Assembly: GCA_937907435.1 (NCBI GenBank)
Contig: CALCIA010000174.1
Coordinates: 1 to 7,153 of the forward strand
Direction: 5' to 3'
DNA from: an uncultured Actinomycetes bacterium
GTDB lineage: Bacteria; Actinomycetota; Thermoleophilia; Solirubrobacterales; 70-9
Length of the DNA stretch: 7,153 nucleotides
Numbering within the stretch: the first letter of the stretch is position 1; every line of letters begins with the position of its first letter. The notes beneath the pieces were generated by a model. The model worked only from the letters and a program-made list of their open reading frames with translations. It was not told the DNA's origin and searched no databases. Shown here piece after piece: positions 1 to 5,141 of this stretch. Both the position numbers and the translations under genes were made by a program.

Positions 1-179
1 AGCCCAGGACGTGAGGGGTGCGTGGGAGAGGCGTCACAGGGACGTCGCGAAGTCGAAATTCCGCGACGTCTGGGTGGGACAGCTTCAACACCTCGGCGGT
101 TTCGTTGACGAAGACGCCGAAAACGTCACACTTCCCGTCCCCTTAGGGCTCGTTCCGGGGCAGAAACCGGAGCCTGGAA

Positions 180-231
180 ACGCGCTGCATGAATTAGGGC
201 CCCTATAGGGCGGGTAATACACGCAGCGCGT
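180..231. repeat. Nested inverted repeat around an AT-richer core
   Basis: The outer arms acgcgctgc (180-188) and gcagcgcgt (223-231) are perfectly complementary over 9 bp. Inside them, ATTA (193-196) pairs with TAAT (215-218), and the centre contains the perfect palindrome CCCTATAGGG (201-210). The core is clearly richer in A+T than its surroundings. This could be an operator or promoter region, or a structured RNA leader for a gene to the left of the window. Only the dyad itself is seen; the role is not known. Confidence 0.4.
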
Positions 232-372
232 CGGTCGGTGTTGGACAACACGGGAGGAAGCCCGACGATCTCGACATATCTGTGACGGCGCCTGACTTCC
301 GTGACGGATCCGTGGGACTCCCGTCGCACCCTCGTCACGCTCTCGCGCACCTTCCTCCACTCCTCGAGGACC

Positions 373-450
373 CGCCACTCTCGCCACGGCCACAGCCTGC
401 CCAGGGCCGTGGCGAGAGTGGCGCATCCCTTCCCCGGGCGACAGCTTGCG
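373..450 (-). repeat. Hairpin-plus-tail repeat, copy 1, 3' of the small membrane-protein gene
   Basis: The arms 373-391 (cgccactctcgccacggcc) and 405-423 are complementary without mismatch over 19 bp and enclose a 13-nt loop (392-404). Next to the right arm is a tail, catccctt followed by ccgggcgacagcttgcg (434-450). The same arm, loop and tail occur in opposite orientation at 7068-7153. Read on the minus strand, the tail begins about 40 nt after the stop of the 99-residue protein gene and is followed by the hairpin. There is no T-run after either arm, so it is not a classical intrinsic terminator. A REP-like dispersed repeat, a U-tract-free transcription end or an mRNA 3'-end stabiliser are all possible. 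Confidence 0.75.
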
Positions 451-490
451 AGCCCTGAACCCTTGCCGTCCCTCGAGCCCGCGGCCCTGA

Positions 491-790
491 TCAGCCCGCG
501 TCCGACCCCCCAAGCCGCGACAGGAACCGGCGGCGAAGGTACCAGCGGGCGGCGAGCGAGCTAAGGAGGTAGACGATGCCGACGAGGATCATCACACTGC
601 GGATGCTGGGCACAGCCAGGGCGACGATGACGATGACGACCAGGCCGATCAGCGTCGATAGGGCCATCACGCGGAGCGTCTGCTCGATCTGGCGCCGGAT
701 CGCCGCTTCCGCGGCCGGGTCCGGCGCGGCGGCGGGCTCGGCCTCGGCTACCGGACGGCCCTCGTCGTCGACTTCGTGGGGATTCGACAC
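491..790 (-). CDS. Small two-helix membrane protein, function unknown
   Basis: This encodes 99 residues with a GTG start. I do not recognise the family. The first ~30 residues are acidic and rich in Ala and Pro, so they are probably disordered. Residues ~29-40 look like a short amphipathic helix. Two hydrophobic stretches follow at about 41-60 and 64-82, separated by a short Pro-Ser-Ile-Arg turn. The C-terminus begins with a basic cluster (RWYLRRRFLSRL, ~82-93), which by the positive-inside rule would place both ends in the cytoplasm. The GTG lies exactly 6 nt after a TAGGCT box, suggesting its own leaderless promoter rather than only read-through from the M23 gene 81 bp upstream. The consistent two-helix topology and the promoter spacing support a real gene. 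Confidence 0.72.
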   Translation of the reverse strand: MSNPHEVDDEGRPVAEAEPAAAPDPAAEAAIRRQIEQTLRVMALSTLIGLVVIVIVALAVPSIRSVMILVGIVYLLSSLAARWYLRRRFLSRLGGSDAG

Positions 791-796
791 GCGCCC

Positions 797-802
797 AGCC
801 TA
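797..802 (-). promoter_or_regulatory. -10-like box TAGGCT, probable leaderless promoter
   Basis: On the minus strand, CTAGGCT is followed by 6 nt and then the GTG start of the 99-residue protein, so transcription would begin at or next to the start codon. The equivalent box before the GH15 gene has the same spacing. There is no good -35 hexamer 17 nt upstream; that position (AGAACA) falls in one arm of the dyad at 818-856. The TAGNNT form matches the actinobacterial housekeeping sigma -10 consensus. This is inferred from sequence only. Confidence 0.45.
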
Positions 803-817
803 GCCGGGCCACCGCCG

Positions 818-856
818 GCTGTTCTTTTTGGTCCTCACAGGTCCATAAAGAACAGC
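818..856. repeat. Long interrupted dyad (10+3+3 bp) between the M23 and membrane-protein genes
   Basis: Arms gctgttcttt (818-827) and aaagaacagc (847-856) pair perfectly over 10 bp. After a T-T mismatch, 829-831 pair with 843-845. After a second T-T mismatch, 833-835 pair with 839-841 around a 3-nt loop. The whole 39-nt element is therefore nearly self-complementary. It starts 15 nt beyond the M23 stop codon (872) and its near arm covers the -35 position of the predicted promoter for the 99-residue protein. No T-run follows either arm, which argues against a standard intrinsic terminator. It could be an operator, or a structured 3' end for the upstream operon. Confidence 0.65.
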
Positions 857-871
857 GGAGCGAGGTGGAGG

Positions 872-1396
872 TCAGCTCTGGCGGTCCCAGCGCTCGAGTT
901 CGGGCTGCGGGTCGATCGGGTGGCCGTTGACGTGGATCTCGATGTGGAGCTGGCAGCCGACGGTGCGAGCGTTACCGGTCTTGCCGACCTCGCCGACCCT
1001 CTCCCCCGCCCAGACCCGTTCGCCCTTGTGTACCCGCGGCGGCTTCTTCATGTGCGCGTACATGTAGGTGCGGTGTTCTTCGGCGCCGTGGATCAGCAGG
1101 TAGTTGCCGTAGAGGACCGGGTCGTAACCGACTTCGCGGACCTTGCCGGTGACGGCACTGACGAGTTCGGCCCCACAGACGGCGAGGATGTCGAAGCCTT
1201 CGTGCCAACGGCCGCCGCTGCGGGGAGCGCCGAATTCGCCGACCGCTCCGCGTTCGCCGTGCGGCCCGCGCACCGGGAAGACGTGGCGGAACCATTCGAT
1301 CCCGCCGTCCTTGGACCCCAGCGGCACCCACGCGTGGGCGGCCGCCGGGGCGACCAGCAGGGAAACGACCGCTATAGAGCCGAGGAACCGCTTAAT
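872..1396 (-). CDS. Secreted M23-family (LytM-type) peptidase-like protein, probable ATT start
   Basis: M23 proteins are zinc endopeptidases that cut peptidoglycan cross-links outside the membrane, or inactive relatives that regulate such enzymes. From a GTG at 1327 the frame gives 151 residues. The same frame continues upstream with a clear signal peptide: Lys-Arg, then GSIAVVSLLVAPAAA, then HAW. No ATG, GTG or TTG precedes it, so I place the start at ATT (1396), giving 174 residues. This codon overlaps the clpP stop by one base (ATTAA), implying translational coupling. In the 174-residue numbering, the HxxxD ligands are H65 and D69 (WHEGFDI), H115 lies in YAHM, and the final motif is CQLHIEIHVNG with H151 as third ligand. 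The first His of the usual HLHFE motif is Gln149, so activity may be altered. A typical IDP follows. Family assignment is firm; start and activity are less so. Confidence 0.85.
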   Translation of the reverse strand: MKRFLGSIAVVSLLVAPAAAHAWVPLGSKDGGIEWFRHVFPVRGPHGERGAVGEFGAPRSGGRWHEGFDILAVCGAELVSAVTGKVREVGYDPVLYGNYLLIHGAEEHRTYMYAHMKKPPRVHKGERVWAGERVGEVGKTGNARTVGCQLHIEIHVNGHPIDPQPELERWDRQS

Positions 1397-1976
1397 GGTG
1401 CGCGATGACGCGGTCGACGATGTGGTACTCCTTCGCCTCCTCCGCGCTCATGAAGTAATCCCGCTCGGTGTCTTTGGTGACCTTCTCGAAGGGCTGGCCG
1501 GTGTGCTTGGCGATGATCTCGTCAAGTCGGTGCCGGACGTCGATGATCTCTTTGGCGTGGATCTCGATGTCGGTCGCCTGGCCCTGGAAGCCCGCCGAGA
1601 CCTGGTGGATCAGGATCTTCGAGTTCGGCAGCGTCATCCGCTTGCCCTCGGCGCCGCCGCAGAGCAGGAGCGCGCCCATGCTCATCGCGATCCCGACGCA
1701 GATGGTCTGCACGTCGGGTTTGATGAACTGCATCGTGTCGTAGATCGCCAGCCCCGCGTACACCGACCCGCCGGGCGAGTTGATGTAGAGGCTGATGTCC
1801 TTGTCGGGGTCCTCCGACTCCAGGTGCAGCAGCTGGGCGACGATCAGGTTGGCGATGTCATCGGTGACCGGCGTGCCGAGGAAGACGATCCGCTCGCCGA
1901 GCAGCCGCGAGTAGATGTCGAACGCGCGCTCGCCGCGCGAGGTCTGCTCGACCACCATGGGGATAAGAGGACTCAT
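1392..1976 (-). CDS. clpP: ATP-dependent Clp protease proteolytic subunit ClpP
   Basis: ClpP is the serine-protease core of the cytoplasmic Clp complex. Fourteen subunits form a chamber that degrades proteins unfolded by AAA+ partners such as ClpX or ClpC. The 194 residues match the usual ~195-210. The catalytic triad is visible: Ser99 in GIAMSMGA, His124 in LIHQ, and Asp173 in ERDYFMSAEEA. The SPGGSV oxyanion strand is at 67-72. Two motifs deviate from the common form: GIAMSMG in place of GQAASMG, and HQVSAGFQGQ in place of HQPxGGxxGQ. The ATG is 19 bp after the tig stop, preceded by a TAGAGT box with 9 nt between; no strong Shine-Dalgarno is seen. The stop overlaps the likely ATT start of the M23 gene. 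clpX, a frequent neighbour, is absent here, so partners must be encoded elsewhere. Confidence 0.97.
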   Translation of the reverse strand: MSPLIPMVVEQTSRGERAFDIYSRLLGERIVFLGTPVTDDIANLIVAQLLHLESEDPDKDISLYINSPGGSVYAGLAIYDTMQFIKPDVQTICVGIAMSMGALLLCGGAEGKRMTLPNSKILIHQVSAGFQGQATDIEIHAKEIIDVRHRLDEIIAKHTGQPFEKVTKDTERDYFMSAEEAKEYHIVDRVIAHH

Positions 1977-1985
1977 CGTGCGCGC

Positions 1986-1991
1986 ACTCTA
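1986..1991 (-). promoter_or_regulatory. -10-like box TAGAGT before clpP
   Basis: In the 19-bp gap between tig and clpP, the minus strand reads GCTAGAGT followed by 9 nt and the clpP ATG. It shares the GCTAG core and the 9-nt spacing with the box before tig. If used, it would give clpP its own transcript with a leader of only about 3 nt. There is no recognisable -35 hexamer, so this may be coincidental. Confidence 0.3.
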
Positions 1992-1995
1992 GCGA

Positions 1996-3399
1996 TCACT
2001 CATCGCCGGGCGTCCAGAGTTTGCCCGCCGGTTTCTCCTCGCCCTCGGGGGCGAGCAGTTTCTCCGCCGCTTCGGCTTTGCCTTTGCGCTCTTCGGCCTC
2101 GGCGAGCGGGATCGGCTTGGCCTGCTCGGCGACCAGCTCGATCGCCTTGCGCGCCAGCAGGTCTTCTTCGATCACCGCGTCGCGCCCGTTCTCGCGCAGT
2201 CGCGCCAGCAGCTTCTCCGGCGACGTCCGTTCGTGTTCGGCCGAGTGCTCGAGCGCCTCGACCATCTCCTCCTCGGACACCTCCAGGTTCTCGGCCTCGG
2301 CGATCGCCGTCACCACGGCCTCGCGCTTCAGCTCCCGCTCCGCGTCGGGCTTCGACTCCGCGATCAGCTCGTCGCGCGTTTTCCCCTGCATCTGCAGGAA
2401 CATGTTGGGGTCCATCCCCTGCTGGGCGAGCTGGCGTTCCATCCGCTCCCAGCGTTCGGCCGCCCGCGCGGTGACGATGTCGTCGGGGATCTCGACGGTC
2501 GCGTTCTCGACCGCCGCGTCGACCGCCGCGATGCGGAAGTCTTCCTCGGCGCGGCTGTTCAGCGCGCTGCCGACTTTCTCGCGGATGTCGCCGCGAAGCT
2601 CCTCCAGCGTGTCGAACTCGGAGGCGTCGGAGGCGAAGTCGTCGTCGAGCTCGGGCAGGATTTTCTCCCGCACCTCTTTGACCTTGACCTTGAAGACCGC
2701 GTCTTCGCCGGCCAGGCTCTCCTCCTGGTAGTCGTCCGGGAAGGTGACCTCGACGTCAACCTCGTCGCCGGGACCGACACCGGTCAGCTGCTCCTCGAAG
2801 TTGTCGATCAGCTGGCCCGAGCCGAGCGTCAAGAGGTAGTCGTCGGCCTTGCCACCCTGGAAGGCGTTGCCGTCGACGAAGCCCTCGAAGTCGATCAGCA
2901 CCGCGTCGCCCTCCTTGGACGCGCGCTCGACCGGCTCGAGGCGCGCGAAGCCCTCGCGGATCCGGTCGACCTCGGTGTCGACGATCTCCTCGTCGACCTC
3001 TTTGTCCTCCTTGCCGACCTCGAGCTCCTTGTACTCACCGAGCTCCGCCTTCGGCCGCACGCCGACGACGAATTTGAAGGACAGCGGCTCCCCCGCGGCC
3101 TCCGGGGTCGAGACGAGGTCGATGTCGGGATCGCCGATCGGCGACACGCCCGCGTCGAGCAGCGCCGCTTCGTACCACTCGGGCAGCGTGTCGCGGACCG
3201 CTTCCGAGAGGACGGCCGGGAAGCCCATCCGCTGGATCACCAGGTTCGGCGGCGCCTTGCCTTTGCGGAAGCCGGGGAGGCGGAGTTCGCGGGCCATCGC
3301 GCGGGCGGTGCGGTTGGCGGCGCGCTCGACGTCCTTGGGCTCGACCTCGGCCTGGACCTCTACTCGTGATTCGGGAAGCTCTTTGAGAGTCGTCTGCAT
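1996..3399 (-). CDS. tig: Trigger factor, ribosome-associated chaperone and peptidyl-prolyl isomerase
   Basis: Trigger factor binds near the ribosomal exit tunnel and shelters nascent chains; its FKBP-like domain isomerises prolyl bonds. The 467 residues show the full family layout. The N-terminal ribosome-binding domain (~1-115) carries the signature GFRKGKAP at 43-50. The FKBP-type domain is at about 163-243, with GDAVLIDFEGFVDG and LGSGQLIDNFEEQLTG (192-207). The SurA-like helical C-terminal domain spans roughly 245-430. A charged tail of ~35 residues rich in Glu, Lys and Ala ends in LWTPGDE, somewhat longer than the ~430 residues typical of enterobacteria. The ATG lies 12 bp after the small ORF stop and 19 bp separate its stop from clpP, so it sits inside a tight same-strand gene group. 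Assignment is secure. Confidence 0.97.
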   Translation of the reverse strand: MQTTLKELPESRVEVQAEVEPKDVERAANRTARAMARELRLPGFRKGKAPPNLVIQRMGFPAVLSEAVRDTLPEWYEAALLDAGVSPIGDPDIDLVSTPEAAGEPLSFKFVVGVRPKAELGEYKELEVGKEDKEVDEEIVDTEVDRIREGFARLEPVERASKEGDAVLIDFEGFVDGNAFQGGKADDYLLTLGSGQLIDNFEEQLTGVGPGDEVDVEVTFPDDYQEESLAGEDAVFKVKVKEVREKILPELDDDFASDASEFDTLEELRGDIREKVGSALNSRAEEDFRIAAVDAAVENATVEIPDDIVTARAAERWERMERQLAQQGMDPNMFLQMQGKTRDELIAESKPDAERELKREAVVTAIAEAENLEVSEEEMVEALEHSAEHERTSPEKLLARLRENGRDAVIEEDLLARKAIELVAEQAKPIPLAEAEERKGKAEAAEKLLAPEGEEKPAGKLWTPGDE

Positions 3400-3408
3400 C
3401 GTCGGCTG

Positions 3409-3414
3409 ACCCTA
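3409..3414 (-). promoter_or_regulatory. -10-like box TAGGGT before tig
   Basis: The minus strand reads GCTAGGGT, then 9 nt, then the tig ATG. The TAG of this box is also the stop codon of the 43-residue ORF, so the match may be partly fortuitous. The core and spacing are the same as for the box before clpP. It could allow tig and clpP to be transcribed independently of the spermidine-synthase-like gene. No convincing -35 element is visible. Confidence 0.3.
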
Positions 3415-3543
3415 GCGGGCGCGGCGGGCTTGCAGCATCGTCCGCGCCGCCGCGGCGAAGTCGATCGCGAAGGCCAGGCCGCGGCCGAGGGCGCCGGTGA
3501 CGAGCCAGACGCGGGCTCGGTCGAGCGGGGAGAGATCAGTCAC
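3412..3543 (-). CDS. 43-residue small protein, possible single membrane helix
   Basis: This short frame starts at a GTG that overlaps the last 8 bases of the spermidine-synthase-like gene (GTGACTGA) and ends 12 bp before tig, filling the gap between the two. The product begins MTDLSPLDRARVWLVTGALG, continues with a mainly hydrophobic/Ala-rich segment to about residue 33 that includes one Arg and one Asp, and ends in a strongly basic tail (ARTMLQARRAR). It could be a single-pass membrane peptide or an amphipathic membrane-bound helix, with the basic tail in the cytoplasm. Stop-start overlap suggests translational coupling. I recognise no family. The amino-acid make-up and fit to the gap argue for a real gene, but it is too short for certainty. 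Confidence 0.5.
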   Translation of the reverse strand: MTDLSPLDRARVWLVTGALGRGLAFAIDFAAAARTMLQARRAR

Positions 3544-5029
3544 CGGCGGCACCGGCGTATTCCAGCAGGGAATCGTCGACCAGCCACTCGACCGGGGCGC
3601 GGTCGTCGGTGTAGACCTCGCCGCCGGGGATGCGCGGGCCCAGGCGGGCGGAGGCCTCGAGCGCCGGACGGCGCAGGTCCCGCGGCAAGGCCGGGGCGAC
3701 CGCTTCCAGGCGTTCCGCCGAGATCCCCGCGTCGCCGCCGACCAGCAGCGTGTTGACGTCGGCAATCGGGTCGCGCAGCACCCGCGGGAAGGCCGACGCC
3801 ATCGTCGCGCCGAGCACCTGCTCCAGGGCGTCGGAGCCCTCCGGATGGCCGACGTTGACGATCACCACCCCACCCGGCGCGAGGCGTTCGGCGGCAAGCG
3901 CGAAGAACTCGGCGGTGGTCAGGTAGAAGGGGATGTAGGGCTGGCGGTAGGCGTCGACGAGGATCGCGTCGTAGCCGCCCTCGGAGGCCTCGAGCCAGGG
4001 GCGCGCGTCCGCGGCGAACACCTCCATGCGCGGATTGCGCAGGCCGAGGTACTCGCGCCCGAGCGAGGTGAGCTCGCCGTCGATCTCGACCGCGTCGACC
4101 GCGGTGCGCGGGAAGTAGTGACCGAAGGCGCGCGCGACGGTGCCGCCGGCGTTGCCGAGGATCGCGATCCGCCGCGGGTCGGGGCTCGCGAGCGCGGGCA
4201 GCACCACCATGCCGTCCCAGTAGTCGCCGGTCAGGTAGCTCCCCGGCCGCCACAGCGAGTGCACCGCCTGGCCCTCGTTCAGCTCCATCACCCGGCTGCC
4301 GTCGTCGCGTTCGACGATCCGCACGTACTGCTGGACCGTCTCCCCCTCATAAAGGACGCGGTCGTCGCCCTCCTTGATCGAGCCCGGCGGGATCGCCAGC
4401 GCCAGGGCGAGCGCGGCGGCGACCGGGAGCGCGCGGCGGCCGACGGCGAGGACCGCGACCAGCCCGAGCGCCAGGGCGAAGGCGATGAAGGTCCGCTGCG
4501 TGCCGAGCAGCGGGATCGCGACCAGCGCCGAGGTCATCGTGCCGACCAGCGAGCCCGCGGTCGAGATCGCGTAGAGGCGGCCGACCGCCTCCCCGGCGCC
4601 GCTCGCGTCGTCCCCCACCGCCAGCCGCGCCGCCCAGGGAGCGACCGCGCCGAGCAGCGCCACTGGCACCGCGACCAGGATCAGGACGCCGAAGAGCGAT
4701 CCGGCGAAGGTGGCGAGCGAGAGCCCCTCGAAGGCCTCGACCGAGAAGCCGAGGAAGGGGCGCGCGGCGAAGGGGACGACCGCGATCAGCGCCGCGGCGA
4801 GCAGGACGAGGGCGCCGAGGCGGGCGGGGTCGGGGTTGCGGTCGGCGACCCGGCCGCCGAACCAGTAGCCCGCCGAGAGGGCGACGAGGACGATCCCGAT
4901 CGTGTTCGCCCAGACGATCGTCGAGGCGCCGAAGTAGGGCGCGAGTAGGCGCGCGGCGGCGATCTCGACGCCGAGGCTGGCACCGCCGACGACGAAGACG
5001 AGCGCCCCGAGGGCCCACGGGCGTTTCAC
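3536..5029 (-). CDS. Fused membrane / spermidine-synthase-like protein
   Basis: Residues ~1-215 are strongly hydrophobic with about six or seven membrane segments (e.g. ~6-26, 38-58, 70-90, 107-130, 153-175, 180-215). The rest (~225-497) is a spermine/spermidine-synthase-type Rossmann domain expected to bind S-adenosyl compounds. Visible motifs are YEGETVQQYVRI (227-238), LGNAGGTVAR (291-300), VEIDGEL (314-320), AADARPWL (339-346), ILVDAYRQP (356-364) and TDDRAPVEW (474-482). The family is the membrane-fused spermidine-synthase group. The glycine-rich loop lacks the Asp of the usual GGGDGG, and the usual DSSDP-like catalytic segment reads DAYRQP, so true aminopropyl transfer is uncertain and the substrate unknown. 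The start is GTG (MKRPW), followed directly by the first membrane helix. It diverges from the GH15 gene, and its 3' end overlaps the 43-residue ORF. Confidence 0.88.
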   Translation of the reverse strand: MKRPWALGALVFVVGGASLGVEIAAARLLAPYFGASTIVWANTIGIVLVALSAGYWFGGRVADRNPDPARLGALVLLAAALIAVVPFAARPFLGFSVEAFEGLSLATFAGSLFGVLILVAVPVALLGAVAPWAARLAVGDDASGAGEAVGRLYAISTAGSLVGTMTSALVAIPLLGTQRTFIAFALALGLVAVLAVGRRALPVAAALALALAIPPGSIKEGDDRVLYEGETVQQYVRIVERDDGSRVMELNEGQAVHSLWRPGSYLTGDYWDGMVVLPALASPDPRRIAILGNAGGTVARAFGHYFPRTAVDAVEIDGELTSLGREYLGLRNPRMEVFAADARPWLEASEGGYDAILVDAYRQPYIPFYLTTAEFFALAAERLAPGGVVIVNVGHPEGSDALEQVLGATMASAFPRVLRDPIADVNTLLVGGDAGISAERLEAVAPALPRDLRRPALEASARLGPRIPGGEVYTDDRAPVEWLVDDSLLEYAGAAGD

Positions 5030-5070
5030 GAGGTGGGCGACGGGGCGAGATGCACTGTTTCCCAGCGTAG

Positions 5071-5104
5071 CGGGACAAGGACGCCGTCCCGACAGGCCGT
5101 CCCG
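5071..5104. promoter_or_regulatory. Clustered GTCCCG repeats in the divergent promoter region
   Basis: Between the divergent spermidine-synthase-like and GH15 genes, GCCGTCCCG occurs twice as a direct repeat (5083-5091 and 5096-5104, 13-nt period). The inverted form CGGGAC at 5071-5076 pairs with GTCCCG at 5086-5091. The cluster lies about 38-71 bp upstream of the predicted GH15 transcription start. Its shape fits a transcription-factor site, but in such GC-rich DNA chance repeats of this length are not rare. Confidence 0.3.
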
Positions 5105-5129
5105 CGCACCCGGCCGCCCCTCGCGGTGC

Positions 5130-5135
5130 TAGCTT
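5130..5135 (+). promoter_or_regulatory. -10-like box TAGCTT, probable leaderless promoter of the GH15 gene
   Basis: GCTAGCTT is followed by exactly 6 nt and the GTG start at 5142, so the +1 would coincide with the start codon. No Shine-Dalgarno is present before the GTG, which fits leaderless translation, common in actinobacteria. The -35 position (around 5107-5112) is not consensus-like. The spacing is identical to that at 797-802 on the other strand. Confidence 0.5.
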
Positions 5136-5141
5136 GCCGCC

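Larger units (their letters stand above)
1..490. other. Non-coding stretch with several dyads; no supported gene
   Basis: No open frame here looks convincingly coding. Frames on both strands stay open over roughly 1-120, but neither gives a recognisable protein and their third-position GC is lower than in the neighbouring genes. The stretch is instead rich in inverted repeats. Arms at 41-49 and 62-70 pair over 9 bp (gacgtcgcg / cgcgacgtc). An imperfect hairpin spans 93-120. A 9-bp pair lies at 180-188 and 223-231. A GTGTTG-GA-CAACAC dyad lies at 238-251. Perfect 10-bp palindromes lie at 304-313 and 361-370. The strongest element, at 373-450, is listed separately. A gene running leftwards out of the window on the minus strand (possible GTG at 91) cannot be excluded. 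I saw no tRNA or other known RNA. Confidence 0.6.

Noticed and set aside
1..91. N-terminus of a leftward gene starting at GTG 91
   Set aside because: The frame is open to the window edge, but the opposite strand is open too, third-position GC is below that of neighbours, and no homology is recognisable; not enough for a CDS call.
373..423. Intrinsic (rho-independent) terminator
   Set aside because: The stem is strong but no T-run follows on either strand, and the sequence recurs with its tail at the other end of the window, so it was listed as a repeat. A U-tract-free terminator remains possible.
85..513. 142-residue minus-strand frame across the left intergenic region
   Set aside because: It reads through the 19-bp hairpin repeat, overlaps the 3' end of the membrane-protein gene and shows no motif or plausible composition.
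1143..2474. 443-residue plus-strand frame across M23, clpP and tig
   Set aside because: Antisense to three recognisable genes and ends in low-complexity Arg/Pro/Ser sequence.
2233..3369. 378-residue plus-strand frame antisense to tig
   Set aside because: Mirror of trigger factor codons; Leu/Asp/Val/Arg-rich with no domain.
3497..4948. 483-residue plus-strand frame antisense to the spermidine-synthase-like gene
   Set aside because: Shadow of a gene with recognisable motifs; the product is a low-complexity Arg/Gly/Asp/Glu chain.
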